The position numbers and the translations under genes are program-made. A stretch of 64,000 nucleotides of DNA from Algoriphagus litoralis (GTDB lineage: Bacteria; Bacteroidota; Bacteroidia; Cytophagales; Cyclobacteriaceae), in contig NZ_QGOL01000012.1 in NCBI RefSeq assembly GCF_003259255.1, positions 159,177 to 223,176 of the forward strand. Reading direction: 5' to 3'. The first letter of the stretch is position 1. Every line of letters starts with the position of its first letter. Of the stretch, positions 18,873 to 28,258 are shown in pieces. Below the pieces are notes generated by a model. It did not search any database and was not told the origin of the DNA. It saw nothing but the letters and a program-made list of their open reading frames with translations.

Positions 18873-19787
18873 ATGTCATCCGGAACGTTTAAAGATTATT
18901 TACTCCTTCATTTCATCGTATTGATTTGGGGATTTACCGCCATACTGGGGCTATTGATTAGCTTGCCATCCTTAGAATTGGTTTTTTACCGGACTTTGAT
19001 TGCTGCAATTGGAGTAGCCGCAGTCATGCTGATCCGAAAGAAACCCATGTTGGTACCCCTACCTGACCTGTTTAAGATTGCCGGAGTGGGGGTGTTGATT
19101 TCTCTTCATTGGATATTCTTTTTTTGGTCAGCCAGGCTTTCTACCGCTTCTGTATGTCTGGCAGGGATGGCTACTACTTCGCTGTGGACGGCATTTGTGG
19201 ATCCGATGATCAATCGGACCAAAATCAAATGGTACGAAGTGGCTCTCGGCTTGCTGGTGATTTCCGGCTTGCTGGTGATTTTCCAGTTTGAGACCGGCTA
19301 TTGGATTGGCTTGACGATGGCCTTGATTTCAGCATTTTTGGGAGCACTTTTTTCAGTCTTGAATGGAAGACTTACCCTTCGACATTCTCCCTTTCAGATT
19401 ACCCTATATGAAATGGCGGCAGCGTGCTTTTTTGCTTTAGCATTTATGCCGGTTTATGCTGCATTTTTGACTGATGGGGCTCCGATCCAATGGACTTGGA
19501 AAGACTTGGACTGGCTTTGGTTGTTGATTTTGGGAGGAGTCTGTACAGTATATGCGTTTTCAGTATCTGTAGACCTGATGAAGCGTTTGCCCGTGTTTTC
19601 GATCAATCTGACGATTAACCTGGAGCCAGTTTACGGGATTGTACTTGCGGTTTTGATTTTTGGGGAAAAGGAAAAAATGACCCCGCAGTTTTACCTGGGT
19701 ACCTTAATAATCCTCATATCCGTCCTAATTTACCCAGTGTTGAATTATTGGAATAAGCGGAGAAAAGCGGTGAGAACAATCAGTTGA
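18873..19787 (+). CDS. EamA-type (DMT) transporter
   Basis: 304-residue inner-membrane protein with about ten hydrophobic segments in two EamA repeats (first around residues 10-140, second around 150-290). The second repeat ends in NLTINLEPVYGIVLAVLIFGE, a classic EamA signature. Substrate unknown; relatives export metabolites or amino acids. The start codon follows the permease stop directly. Its last 43 bases overlap, on the opposite strand, the end of a decayed toxin gene. Confidence 0.85.
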   Translation: MSSGTFKDYLLLHFIVLIWGFTAILGLLISLPSLELVFYRTLIAAIGVAAVMLIRKKPMLVPLPDLFKIAGVGVLISLHWIFFFWSARLSTASVCLAGMATTSLWTAFVDPMINRTKIKWYEVALGLLVISGLLVIFQFETGYWIGLTMALISAFLGALFSVLNGRLTLRHSPFQITLYEMAAACFFALAFMPVYAAFLTDGAPIQWTWKDLDWLWLLILGGVCTVYAFSVSVDLMKRLPVFSINLTINLEPVYGIVLAVLIFGEKEKMTPQFYLGTLIILISVLIYPVLNYWNKRRKAVRTIS

Positions 19788-20125
19788 TGCGCATACATTG
19801 TAGTAATATCAGCCAAAGTAACTCCTGAAGTGCTCAATTCTTCGTTTGAAATTGCACCGATCTTTTCGATCAATCGGTCTTTGGTAATGGACCGAATATG
19901 AAAAACCATCAGTTCAGACTCAGGTTTTAGTTCATTCTCAGCTGTAGGTTTCAAAATCGGATTGCCCTGATAGTTTTTGATTTTGGAAGTAATTGGAGCA
20001 GTAATCACGACTTGGAGAAATTTGTTTATCAGATTACCGCTAAGAATGACCACTGGTTTTCTGCCTGCTTGCTCAGATCGTATCACTAGATTCAGGTCTT
20101 ACATCCAAATTTCACCCTGCCTCAT
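19745..20125 (-). pseudogene. Decayed PemK/MazF-type toxin
   Basis: From ATG 20125 the frame reads MRQGEIWM, then an in-frame TAA (20099-20101), then DLNLVIRSEQAGRKPVVILS and PITSKIKNYQGNP. This matches the whole N-terminus of PemK/MazF endoribonucleases, broken by a nonsense codon at position 9. The rest of the toxin (MVFHIRSITKDRLIEKIGAI) is intact. The C-terminus may have lost its stop, since the frame runs on for 43 bases over the end of the convergent EamA gene. The ATG overlaps the end of the antitoxin remnant, as in intact pairs. A fragment could start downstream, but the first beta strand would be missing. Confidence 0.8.
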
Positions 20126-20345
20126 TTAGGTAGGTGTCCATTCCTTTTTCGGCTACAAGAAGGTTATCTTCATCCTACGCAGCCTGCCTATAGGATTTGA
20201 CATCTTCAGCATGCTTTAGATGATCCAAGTAAAGATTCAAAGCATTCTCCATCGGCTTATTTTTAGGAAGAGAAAGCTTTTTCGCATAAGCAAGTCGCTG
20301 TGGGAGATCATCAGGTAGAGTACTAGTAAAGGTAGCCGTTGTCTT
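20112..20345 (-). pseudogene. Decayed antitoxin of the PemK/MazF pair
   Basis: The minus-strand frame reads TTATFTSTLPDDLPQRLAYA, then LPKNKPMENALNLYLDHLK, then SYRQAA, an in-frame TAG (20175-20177), and DEDNLLVAEKGMDTYLNEAG before TGA at 20112-20114. This is the layout of ribbon-helix-helix-type antitoxins paired with PemK/MazF toxins. There is no start codon: the codon before Lys-Thr-Thr is TAA (20346-20348). With a lost start and an internal stop it cannot make the full protein. It overlaps the toxin start by 14 bases. Confidence 0.75.
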
Positions 20346-20409
20346 TTATAGATATAAATGGAAAATATAAAAGACCTTTGTAGTTTATAGTCCACTTATT
20401 ATTAATGGT

Positions 20410-21216
20410 TTATAAAAATTTTTCAAACCTAAAATACCGATTTGGAAATTCTAAATCTGAAGGTTGCAGGTCAAATAACCCAAATACACTTGATCCCGAA
20501 CCTGACATAGCTGAATAGAATGCGCCAGCTGAATACATCGTGGATTTAATCGCTTCGATTTCCGGGTGGTTTTTGAAAATGGTGGGTTCGAAGTCATTGA
20601 CTAGTTCGATTTTCCAACGGCTTCGATCAGCCAGGATTTCTTCCAGCTTCACTTTAGGAGGAGCTGGTGATACGCCAGCGTAAGCTTCTTTGGTGCCGAC
20701 ATGGATTCCCGGATTGATCAGGACCAGGTAAGTTCCATTTAGTGAAAGATCAATGGGTTCAAGGATTTCACCTCTACCTCGAGCGATTTTAGGTGTATTT
20801 TCAATGAAAAAGGGGCAATCGCTTCCGAGCTGAGCGGCATATTCTTCCAAAAAGAAGTCATCCAGATGCAGATCAAAGAGGTTGTTCATCAATTTAAGTG
20901 CAAAAGCACCGTCAGCCGATCCTCCGCCTAAACCAGCACCCATTGGGATATTTTTATGCAAGTGAATGTTGAGGTTTGGAAGACCTGGGAAATCCTTTCT
21001 TAGGAGCTTTTCGGCTTTCAAAATTAAATTATCTTTTGAGTCGCCGGGGATATCCAGACCCGTGGAGTTCCAAGTTGGTTTTTTATCAAGGATCATTTCC
21101 AACGCATCAAAAAGCGGTATTGGAATCATGCATGTTTCGAGTTCATGGTATCCATCTTTTCGTTTGCTTGTGATATGAAGTCCTAGATTGATTTTGGCGT
21201 TTGGGAAGCTGATCAT
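20410..21216 (-). CDS. ispE: 4-diphosphocytidyl-2-C-methyl-D-erythritol kinase
   Basis: GHMP kinase of the MEP pathway that phosphorylates CDP-methylerythritol with ATP on the way to isoprenoid precursors. The 268-residue protein has the N-terminal FPNAKINLGLHITSKRKDGY, the ATP loop PMGAGLGGGSADGAF near residue 90, and AMSGSGSSVFGLF near the end, all family hallmarks. It is monocistronic, upstream of the decayed toxin-antitoxin pair on the same strand and divergent from the ilv operon. Confidence 0.95.
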   Translation of the reverse strand: MISFPNAKINLGLHITSKRKDGYHELETCMIPIPLFDALEMILDKKPTWNSTGLDIPGDSKDNLILKAEKLLRKDFPGLPNLNIHLHKNIPMGAGLGGGSADGAFALKLMNNLFDLHLDDFFLEEYAAQLGSDCPFFIENTPKIARGRGEILEPIDLSLNGTYLVLINPGIHVGTKEAYAGVSPAPPKVKLEEILADRSRWKIELVNDFEPTIFKNHPEIEAIKSTMYSAGAFYSAMSGSGSSVFGLFDLQPSDLEFPNRYFRFEKFL

Positions 21217-21532
21217 TGCTTTTGTGCTTTTGACAAAAATAATTGAATTTAGACGAGTTGCATTTTTTGGTTTTCATTGAGAAATCCCTAATGTTTTCCA
21301 AAAATTTTAAGTTTTTGATAGCTTATCATTTTTTTTCTTAAATAAAAGAGAATAATTTTTCATAAAATTTGAAATTACTTGAAATCGGAACAAAATTTCG
21401 ATTAGTAGCCATTTATAGCCTGTATTTGAAAAATTGATTTTGTAAATCGGCTATAATTAGAATATAATTTGTAAAAAAAATATTTTCTCTAACATTAAAG
21501 TCTGTCAAAAACGATTTGCAAAGAATTAAATA
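21217..21532. other. AT-rich gap upstream of the ilv leader
   Basis: Very AT-rich sequence with no supported gene. It separates ispE (minus) from the ilv operon (plus) and should hold the ispE promoter. A weak minus-strand frame here and to 21709 lies on the antisense of the ilv leader and has no family features. Confidence 0.5.
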
Positions 21533-21563
21533 TTGTAAGTCTGGTGATTGGGTTTTAATATTG
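21533..21563 (+). promoter_or_regulatory. Candidate promoter of the ilv-leu operon
   Basis: TTG (21533-21535), 20 bases, then TAATATTG (21556-21563), one mismatch from TAnnTTTG. It would start transcription near 21570, about 35 bases before the leader-peptide ATG. The position fits well; the box match is imperfect. Confidence 0.45.
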
Positions 21564-21605
21564 TCATGTGATTCGACCACGAACCATAAAACCTCGAACC
21601 TCAAC

Positions 21606-21662
21606 ATGTACCTATCGGTCTTCTTGCTAAGCTTTATTATTCTCATCGGATTTTCGAAGTGA
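21606..21662 (+). CDS. ilv operon leader peptide (attenuation peptide)
   Basis: Short frame of 18 codons, MYLSVFLLSFIILIGFSK, ending in TGA at 21660-21662. Eight of the 18 residues are Leu, Ile or Val, with the run Ile-Ile-Leu-Ile at positions 11-14. It sits 79 bases before ilvD, directly ahead of a terminator, and its stop codon lies inside the antiterminator arm. This is the layout of leader peptides that sense charged branched-chain tRNAs through ribosome stalling. The peptide itself has no inferred function. The call rests on position, composition and RNA pairing, not on homology. Confidence 0.75.
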   Translation: MYLSVFLLSFIILIGFSK

Positions 21663-21735
21663 GGCACTAGACTATTATAAAACAGCATATAAAATCTAAA
21701 GTGTCTCACTCAAATGGGACACTTTTTTATTTTTC
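21658..21735 (+). promoter_or_regulatory. Transcription attenuator with alternative RNA pairings
   Basis: AGTGAGGCACT (21658-21668), which covers the leader stop codon, can pair with AGTGTCTCACT (21700-21710) over 11 positions with one G-U pair. The second segment is also the 5' arm of the terminator at 21698-21725, so the two structures exclude each other. A ribosome that reaches the stop would cover the first segment and let the terminator form. A ribosome stalled at the Ile/Leu codons would leave it free and allow read-through into ilvD. Pairings are seen in the sequence; the mechanism is inferred by analogy with trp/ilv/leu attenuation. Confidence 0.75.
21698..21735 (+). terminator. Leader terminator before ilvD
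   Basis: AAAGTGTCTC (21698-21707) pairs with GGGACACTTT (21716-21725) with one G-U pair and an 8-base loop, followed by a T-rich tract. It ends only a few bases before the ilvD start, where an unconditional terminator would silence the operon. Confidence 0.85.
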
Positions 21736-21741
21736 ATACCT

Positions 21742-23430
21742 ATGACCCAAGACAACCTTAAGAAATATAGTTGGGAAATATCCGACAATGACGAGCATCC
21801 TGCAGGCAAAGCTATGTTGTATGCCACCGGCTTGAGCGATAAGAAAATGAAACAGCCCTTTGTAGGGATAGCGAGTTGCGGCTATGAGAGTAATCCCTGC
21901 AATATGCACTTGAATGACTTTGCCGGTCTGATCAAAAACTCCTCCCAGGAATATGATCTGACCGGTTTGGTTTTTAATACCATCGGGATCTCAGACGGGA
22001 CTTCCATGGGGACTTTGGGGATGCGCTATTCGCTGGTTTCCAGAGAAATCATCGCTGACTCGATCGAGTCCTTTATCCTAGGGCACTCCTTTGATTCCTG
22101 CATTGCTGTCGCTGGATGCGACAAAAATATGCCGGGAGCGGTCATGGGAATGCTGCGAATCAATCGGCCTTCGATCATGGTCTATGGCGGGACCATTGCC
22201 TCTGGACTTTATAAAGGAGAAAAGCTCAACATTGTATCTGCCTTTGAAGCTTTTGGAAAAAAAATACAAGGTAATATCAGTGCAGAAGATTATGATGGAG
22301 TAATCCGAAATGCCTGTCCAGGTGCAGGTGCTTGTGGCGGAATGTACACCGCCAATACCATGTCTTCAGCCATTGAAGCAATGGGCATGTCCTTACCTTA
22401 TTCTGCGTCCTTTCCTGCAAATTCACCAGAGAAACTCAGGGAATGTCGCGAAGTAAATAAGTACATGCGGATTCTTTTGGAAAAAGACATCAAGCCAAGC
22501 GATATTATCACACGCAAAAGTATTGAAAATGCGGTCCGGGTGGCCATTGCCGTTGGAGGCAGTACCAATGCTGTTTTACATATTTTGGCCATCGCCCGCA
22601 CTGCAAAGGTTGACTTTTCCCTTCAGGATTTTAAAGCATTTAATGCGGTGACACCAATGATCGGAGACTTCAAACCTTCTGGCAAGTTTCTGATGGAAGA
22701 TCTTCACGAACAGGGCGGCTTGCCTGCCTTTATGAAATATTTCTTGGAGGCAGGCTACCTACATGGTGACTGCATGACCGTGACAGGTAAGACTTTAGCT
22801 GAAAACTTGGAAAAAGTTCAGCCCATTATTCCTTCAAAAGTCAATGTAATCCACCCGATCGAATCACCGATCAAGGAGACAGGGCACCTTTGTATCCTAT
22901 CAGGGAATCTCGCCCCGGAAGGCGCAGTGGCTAAAATTACCGGGAAAGAAGGACGCTTGTTTACTGGTCCTGCCAGAGTTTTTGATTCTGAACTTGACGC
23001 TAACAATGCGATTCGAGATCACAAAGTGAAAGCGGGGGATGTTGTCGTCATTCGAAATGTAGGCCCAAAAGGTGCACCTGGAATGCCGGAGATGCTCAAG
23101 CCGACTTCCATGATTATCGGAGCAGGACTTGGTGCCGATGTGGCCTTAATTACTGATGGTCGTTTTTCTGGAGGAACTCACGGCTTTGTGGTGGGGCACG
23201 TCACGCCAGAGGCATGGTGTGGTGGTCCGATAGGATTACTTCAGGATGATGACCTCATTACCATAGATACCGACAATCAAGCACTAACTGTGCAGGTGAG
23301 CGAAGACCAATTCGCTGAACGTAAGAAAAACTGGTCTCCCAAGTCCATCGAAGGGCTACAAGGGACTTTGAAAAAATACAATAAACTTGTGTCAACTGCG
23401 TCTGAAGGATGCGTTACCGATAAATTCTAA
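21742..23430 (+). CDS. ilvD: Dihydroxy-acid dehydratase
   Basis: Iron-sulfur enzyme that dehydrates dihydroxy-isovalerate and dihydroxy-methylvalerate in valine and isoleucine synthesis. The 562-residue length is normal. The cluster-ligand motifs GCDKNMPGA and [16 protein letters not shown] are present, together with the C-terminal [20 protein letters not shown]. First structural gene of the branched-chain operon, directly downstream of the attenuator. ilvB starts four bases after its stop. Confidence 0.97.
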   Translation: MTQDNLKKYSWEISDNDEHPAGKAMLYATGLSDKKMKQPFVGIASCGYESNPCNMHLNDFAGLIKNSSQEYDLTGLVFNTIGISDGTSMGTLGMRYSLVSREIIADSIESFILGHSFDSCIAVAGCDKNMPGAVMGMLRINRPSIMVYGGTIASGLYKGEKLNIVSAFEAFGKKIQGNISAEDYDGVIRNACPGAGACGGMYTANTMSSAIEAMGMSLPYSASFPANSPEKLRECREVNKYMRILLEKDIKPSDIITRKSIENAVRVAIAVGGSTNAVLHILAIARTAKVDFSLQDFKAFNAVTPMIGDFKPSGKFLMEDLHEQGGLPAFMKYFLEAGYLHGDCMTVTGKTLAENLEKVQPIIPSKVNVIHPIESPIKETGHLCILSGNLAPEGAVAKITGKEGRLFTGPARVFDSELDANNAIRDHKVKAGDVVVIRNVGPKGAPGMPEMLKPTSMIIGAGLGADVALITDGRFSGGTHGFVVGHVTPEAWCGGPIGLLQDDDLITIDTDNQALTVQVSEDQFAERKKNWSPKSIEGLQGTLKKYNKLVSTASEGCVTDKF

Positions 23431-23434
23431 TTCT

Positions 23435-25129
23435 ATGAAGGATTCGATGATTAGAGGAGCAGACATTGTAGTAAGGTCACTCATTGCCGAAAATGCAGAT
23501 ATCATTTTTGGTTATCCAGGCGGAGCAATCATGCCCGTGTATGACGCCTTGTATGATTATCACGACCAAATCAGACATGTTTTGACTCGACATGAGCAAG
23601 GGGCCATTCATGCTGCACAAGGCTATGCTCGGGTCTCGGGCAAAGTAGGAGTTTGTATCGCAACATCAGGCCCAGGTGCGACCAATCTGATTACAGGTCT
23701 AGCCGATGCCCAGATCGACAGTACTCCTCTAGTTTGTATCACTGGTCAAGTGGCAGCACATTTGCTCGGTACGGATGCATTTCAGGAGACTGACGTAGTC
23801 GGCATATCTATGCCGGGGACTAAGTGGAATATTCAGGTCAGACGAGTAGAAGATATTGCACCTGCTATCGCTAAGGGTTTTTACATCGCCCGATCCGGAA
23901 GACCAGGGCCTGTTTTGATTGACATTACAAAAAATGCCCAAGTGGATTTTGGCGATTGGAATTATACCCCTTGCCTAGGCTTCAGATCATACAAAACTCA
24001 CACGCCGATTGAACTATCCCAGATCAAACAAGCTGCAGATTTGATCAATTCCGCAGCGAGACCCTACCTTCTTTTTGGTCAGGGAGTTGTTTTGGGAAAG
24101 GCTGAAACTGAACTTAAGTTCTTTTTGGATAAATCCGGAATTCCTGCAGCATCCACACTTTTGGGCTCTGGGGCTTTGTCCGAGGATCATCCTAATTACG
24201 TCGGCAAGCTAGGCATGCATGGTAATTATGCCCCAAATCTCCTCACTAACCAATGTGATGTCCTGATCGCAGTGGGGATGCGTTTTGACGATCGGGTCAC
24301 GGGTGATTTGAAACGCTATGCAAAACAGGCGAAAGTCATCCATCTCGAGCTCGACGCCGCTGAGGTGAATAAAAATGTAAAAGCTGAAGTAGCAGTATTG
24401 GGGGATTGTAAAGAAAGTCTTGCCATGCTCACCGAAGCCGTCCAAAGCAAAAAGCATGAAGATTGGATGGGTAAATTTAGAGAACTCGAGCGGGAAGAGG
24501 CCAATGCGGTAAAGCAGCATGATCTAACTCCTTCTAAGCTGGGTCTGACCATGGGTGAAGTTATTCATCAGATTAATCAATACAAAGCAGACGATGCAGT
24601 GTTGGTGACCGATGTGGGCCAGCACCAGATGATCGCCTGGAGGTATTTCAATTATAAGAAAACGAGGACTCAAGTGACTTCCGGTGGTTTGGGTACGATG
24701 GGATTTGCCTTGCCGGCAGCATTGGGGGCGCAATTACATGACTATTCCAGACAGGTGATTTGCGTAGTCGGAGATGGCGGTATTCAGATGACGATTCAGG
24801 AATTAGGCACGATTATGCAGACGAAAGCCCCTGTAAAAATTGTCCTTTTGAACAATAACTTCCTCGGAATGGTCCGGCAGTGGCAGCAAATGTTCTTTGA
24901 CAGACGCTATTCTTTCACCGAACTGGATAATCCAGACTTCATCAAAATAGCCGAAGCCTATAACATTAGAGCTCAAAAAGTAACAGAGCGGACTGATCTG
25001 AAGGAAGCCATAGAGGATATGTTGATCCATGATGGACCTTTCTTCCTTGAAGTGGTGGTCGAGAAAGAAGACAACGTATTTCCAATGATTGCTACCGGAT
25101 GCTCGGTGGAAGAAGTCAGACTCAGTTAA
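23435..25129 (+). CDS. ilvB: Acetolactate synthase large subunit
   Basis: ThDP-dependent catalytic subunit that condenses pyruvate with pyruvate or 2-oxobutyrate. It has the N-terminal FGYPGGAIMPVYDAL with ARHEQG-type TRHEQGAIHAAQGYAR, the FAD/substrate region SGPGATNLITGLADA, and the ThDP motif GDGGIQM followed by LLNNNFLGMVRQW. I use the ATG at 23435 (MKDSMIRGAD), five bases past the ilvD stop; a longer frame from 23387 would overlap ilvD. About 564 residues, normal length. It partners the small subunit encoded next. Confidence 0.96.
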   Translation: MKDSMIRGADIVVRSLIAENADIIFGYPGGAIMPVYDALYDYHDQIRHVLTRHEQGAIHAAQGYARVSGKVGVCIATSGPGATNLITGLADAQIDSTPLVCITGQVAAHLLGTDAFQETDVVGISMPGTKWNIQVRRVEDIAPAIAKGFYIARSGRPGPVLIDITKNAQVDFGDWNYTPCLGFRSYKTHTPIELSQIKQAADLINSAARPYLLFGQGVVLGKAETELKFFLDKSGIPAASTLLGSGALSEDHPNYVGKLGMHGNYAPNLLTNQCDVLIAVGMRFDDRVTGDLKRYAKQAKVIHLELDAAEVNKNVKAEVAVLGDCKESLAMLTEAVQSKKHEDWMGKFRELEREEANAVKQHDLTPSKLGLTMGEVIHQINQYKADDAVLVTDVGQHQMIAWRYFNYKKTRTQVTSGGLGTMGFALPAALGAQLHDYSRQVICVVGDGGIQMTIQELGTIMQTKAPVKIVLLNNNFLGMVRQWQQMFFDRRYSFTELDNPDFIKIAEAYNIRAQKVTERTDLKEAIEDMLIHDGPFFLEVVVEKEDNVFPMIATGCSVEEVRLS

Positions 25130-25138
25130 TCCTTACAT

Positions 25139-25639
25139 ATGAAGCGATACACAATTTTCGTAATCACCGAGAATTTCATTGGAATTCTCAACCGGATCAC
25201 CATCATTTTTACCCGAAGAGGAATCAATATTGATGCTTTGACCGCTTCCGAAAGTCGAATTCCAGGAATTCACCGGGTCACCATTGAAGTGACCGTAAAT
25301 GAAGACACGGTCATTCAATTGGTCAATCAGATTGAAAAAATCATTGATGTGATCAAGGCTTTTTATCACGAAGATGAAGGAGTAGTATATCAGGAAATTG
25401 CCCTGTATAAGATTCCTGTATCACGACTTGATGGAGGTTTGGAAAAAGTAATTCGTCAGCACAATGCTAAAATCATCGCCGCAGAGCCTGATTTTGTAGT
25501 CCTCGAGCTGACTGGACACAAGGAGCAAACGCAGGAATTGTTGGAAATCCTCAAAGGATACGGGCTTCTGGAGTTTGCCAGATCAGGTAGAGTTGCTGTC
25601 GCCAAGCGAATGTTGACAATCGAATCCTTCATTAAATAA
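25139..25639 (+). CDS. ilvN: Acetolactate synthase small (regulatory) subunit
   Basis: 166-residue subunit with an N-terminal ACT domain (YTIFVITENFIGILNRITII, then RRGINIDALTASES) and a C-terminal conserved domain. It binds valine and adjusts activity of the large subunit by feedback inhibition. It follows ilvB by nine bases, which fits a stoichiometric pair. Length is normal for IlvN/IlvH. Confidence 0.95.
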   Translation: MKRYTIFVITENFIGILNRITIIFTRRGINIDALTASESRIPGIHRVTIEVTVNEDTVIQLVNQIEKIIDVIKAFYHEDEGVVYQEIALYKIPVSRLDGGLEKVIRQHNAKIIAAEPDFVVLELTGHKEQTQELLEILKGYGLLEFARSGRVAVAKRMLTIESFIK

Positions 25640-25684
25640 AATTTCAACCCAAGCATAATCAAACTATTAAATCAAATTATAATC

Positions 25685-26728
25685 ATGAAATTAAAATTCG
25701 GCACAGTTGAAGAAAACGTAGTAACCAGAGATGAATTTCCTCTGGAGAAAGCCAGAGAAGTTCTCAAAAACGAAGTCATTGCAGTTTTGGGTTATGGCGT
25801 TCAAGGTCCTGGTCAGGCTTTAAACCTGAAGGACAATGGATTCAACGTGATAGTAGGTCAACGCAAAGGTTCCAAGACTTGGGACAAAGCTGTTTCAGAC
25901 GGTTGGGTTCCTGGAGTGACACTTTTTGACTTGGAAGAAGCGTGTGAAAAGGGTACAATCCTGCAGTTTTTGCTTTCAGATGCTGGTCAGATTGCACTTT
26001 GGCCGACAGTTAAAAAACACCTAACTCCCGGCAAAGCACTCTATTTCTCCCACGGTTTTGGGATTACTTACAAAGAGAAAACAGGAATCATTCCGCCTGC
26101 AGATATAGATGTGATTTTGGTGGCACCGAAGGGTTCCGGTACCTCTTTGAGAAGAATGTTCGTCGAAGGTCGTGGCTTGAATTCTTCTTATGCGATCTAC
26201 CAAGACGGAACAGGAAAAGCGAAAGATCGCGTAGTGGCTTTAGGTATTGGAGTAGGTTCAGGTTACTTGTTTGAGACGGATTTTTACCGGGAGGTGACAT
26301 CTGATCTTACCGGTGAGAGAGGTACATTGATGGGAGCTATTCAGGGAATTTTTGCCGCTCAGTACGAAGTGTTGAGAGCTAATGGACATTCTCCATCTGA
26401 AGCGTTCAATGAAACCGTAGAAGAATTGACTCAATCCTTGATGCCACTAGTCGCTGAGAATGGGATGGATTGGATGTATGCCAACTGCTCCACAACCGCT
26501 CAGAGAGGTGCATTGGACTGGTGGAAGCCGTTCCGTGATGCGACCAAGCCAGTGTTTGAAGCGCTTTACGATTCAGTAAAAACAGGAAAAGAAGCGCAAA
26601 AATCAATTGATTCCAATTCCAAAGCTGATTACAGAGAAAAGCTTGAAGCAGAATTGAAAGAATTGAGAGAGTCTGAGATGTGGCAGGCTGGAGCAGTCGT
26701 CCGTCAGTTGAGACCAGAAAATAATTAA
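25685..26728 (+). CDS. ilvC: Ketol-acid reductoisomerase
   Basis: NADPH-dependent isomeroreductase, the second shared step to valine and isoleucine. The 347-residue protein has the Rossmann motif GYGVQG (residues 36-41) after IAVLG, the cofactor loop [22 protein letters not shown], and the C-terminal metal-site helices ([20 protein letters not shown]). This is the short class I type with one C-terminal domain, although its N-terminal stretch is longer than in the shortest members. It lies 45 bases after ilvN. Confidence 0.96.
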   Translation: MKLKFGTVEENVVTRDEFPLEKAREVLKNEVIAVLGYGVQGPGQALNLKDNGFNVIVGQRKGSKTWDKAVSDGWVPGVTLFDLEEACEKGTILQFLLSDAGQIALWPTVKKHLTPGKALYFSHGFGITYKEKTGIIPPADIDVILVAPKGSGTSLRRMFVEGRGLNSSYAIYQDGTGKAKDRVVALGIGVGSGYLFETDFYREVTSDLTGERGTLMGAIQGIFAAQYEVLRANGHSPSEAFNETVEELTQSLMPLVAENGMDWMYANCSTTAQRGALDWWKPFRDATKPVFEALYDSVKTGKEAQKSIDSNSKADYREKLEAELKELRESEMWQAGAVVRQLRPENN

Positions 26729-26747
26729 AACCCAAACCCAGAAGATT

Positions 26748-28256
26748 ATGAGTGACAAGCTGTGGATTTTTGATACAACCCTGCGCGACGGGGAGCAAGT
26801 ACCCGGGTGTCAGTTGAATACCCAGGAAAAGATTGTGGTGGCTAAAGCTTTGGAGGCTTTAGGAGTAGATATTATCGAGGCAGGTTTTCCGATATCTAGC
26901 CCGGGTGATTTCAATTCCGTGCAGGAAATTTCCAAAGCAGTTTCCAATCCGATCATCTGTGCGCTCTCCAGGGCGGTAGAAAAAGATATTGACGTAGCTG
27001 CTCAATCACTCAAGTTTGCAAAAAGAGGGCGAATTCATACAGGAATCGGCGTATCTCCATACCATATCCAGTTCAAACTCCGCTCGACTCCCGAGGATAT
27101 CATCGCGAGGGGAGTCGCTGCTGTCAAATATGCCAAGCGATTCGTGGAGGATGTGGAGTTTTATGCAGAGGATGCTGGCCGCTCGGAGCCTGATTTTCTC
27201 TGCAAAATCATTGAAGAAGTAATCAAAGCCGGTGCGACCGTTGTCAACATTCCTGATACGACAGGTTATTGTCTTCCCGAACAATACGGGGCAATCATTG
27301 CCAATCTTAAAAACAATGTTCCAAACATTGATCGGGCGATCATTGCTACCCATTGTCACAACGATTTGGGAATGGCTACTGCCAATACTATCGCTGGAGT
27401 GCAACACGGAGCTAGGCAAGTAGAAGTTACCATCAACGGGATCGGTGAACGCGCAGGAAACACCTCCATGGAGGAAGTGGTCATGGCTATCAAATGTCAT
27501 AAATCAATTCCTGTTTACACGGATATCGTGACTCCGAAAATCTATCAAACCAGTCGACTCGTGTCGAAACTGATGAATATGCCTGTTCAGCCCAACAAGG
27601 CGATTGTAGGCAGAAATGCTTTTGCACATTCTTCAGGTATCCATCAGGATGGGGTGCTGAAGCATCGTGAAAATTACGAAATCATCGATCCAAAAGAGGT
27701 CGGCGTAGACGAATCCACGATTGTATTGACTGCAAGATCTGGTAGAGCTGCACTTAAGCATCATTTGGATGCTTTGGGTGTAGAGTTGGAGGGTGAGGAG
27801 CTTCGAGAAGTATACGAAGCGTTCTTGATCTTGGCTGACAGCAAGCGAGATATCGGCCGCAAAGATTTACTTGGTCTGGTTGGTAAATTCATGGAGGAAT
27901 CCAATTTTATCGAACTGGAAAAGGTGAACTACTCTTCCAATGGACAAATCAATGCTCAGGTGACGCTCAAAATAGGTTCTGAATCACACCAAGCTACTTC
28001 CTCCGGTGTAGGACCAGTTGATGCGGTTTTAAAGGCAATCGAGAAAATTGCAAAGCCGCAAGTCGACCTTGAGGAGTTTTTGATCCAAGCGATCACACAT
28101 GGTAGTGATGATGTGGCCAAAGTTCACATGAGATTAATCAAAGGAGAAAAACCCTATTACGGCTTTGCCTCCAACGCCGACATCGTATTAGCTTCAGCTC
28201 AAGCTTTTGTCGACGCATTAAATAAAATTCCGGTCAAAGAATATGCGACAGCATAA
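26748..28256 (+). CDS. leuA: 2-isopropylmalate synthase
   Basis: Condenses acetyl-CoA with 2-oxoisovalerate, the committed step to leucine. The 502-residue protein has the HMGL-like TIM barrel ([17 protein letters not shown] near the start, [17 protein letters not shown] with metal ligands, [10 protein letters not shown]) and a C-terminal LeuA allosteric domain starting near residue 385. It follows ilvC by 19 bases. A second, divergent LeuA-like synthase is encoded further down the same operon, so this copy is the more likely true LeuA by sequence. Confidence 0.93.
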   Translation: MSDKLWIFDTTLRDGEQVPGCQLNTQEKIVVAKALEALGVDIIEAGFPISSPGDFNSVQEISKAVSNPIICALSRAVEKDIDVAAQSLKFAKRGRIHTGIGVSPYHIQFKLRSTPEDIIARGVAAVKYAKRFVEDVEFYAEDAGRSEPDFLCKIIEEVIKAGATVVNIPDTTGYCLPEQYGAIIANLKNNVPNIDRAIIATHCHNDLGMATANTIAGVQHGARQVEVTINGIGERAGNTSMEEVVMAIKCHKSIPVYTDIVTPKIYQTSRLVSKLMNMPVQPNKAIVGRNAFAHSSGIHQDGVLKHRENYEIIDPKEVGVDESTIVLTARSGRAALKHHLDALGVELEGEELREVYEAFLILADSKRDIGRKDLLGLVGKFMEESNFIELEKVNYSSNGQINAQVTLKIGSESHQATSSGVGPVDAVLKAIEKIAKPQVDLEEFLIQAITHGSDDVAKVHMRLIKGEKPYYGFASNADIVLASAQAFVDALNKIPVKEYATA

Positions 28257-28258
28257 GT

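Noticed and set aside
21413..21709. 98-codon minus-strand frame opposite the ilv leader
   Set aside because: It covers the attenuator on the other strand, shows no family, and its composition follows AT-rich sequence.
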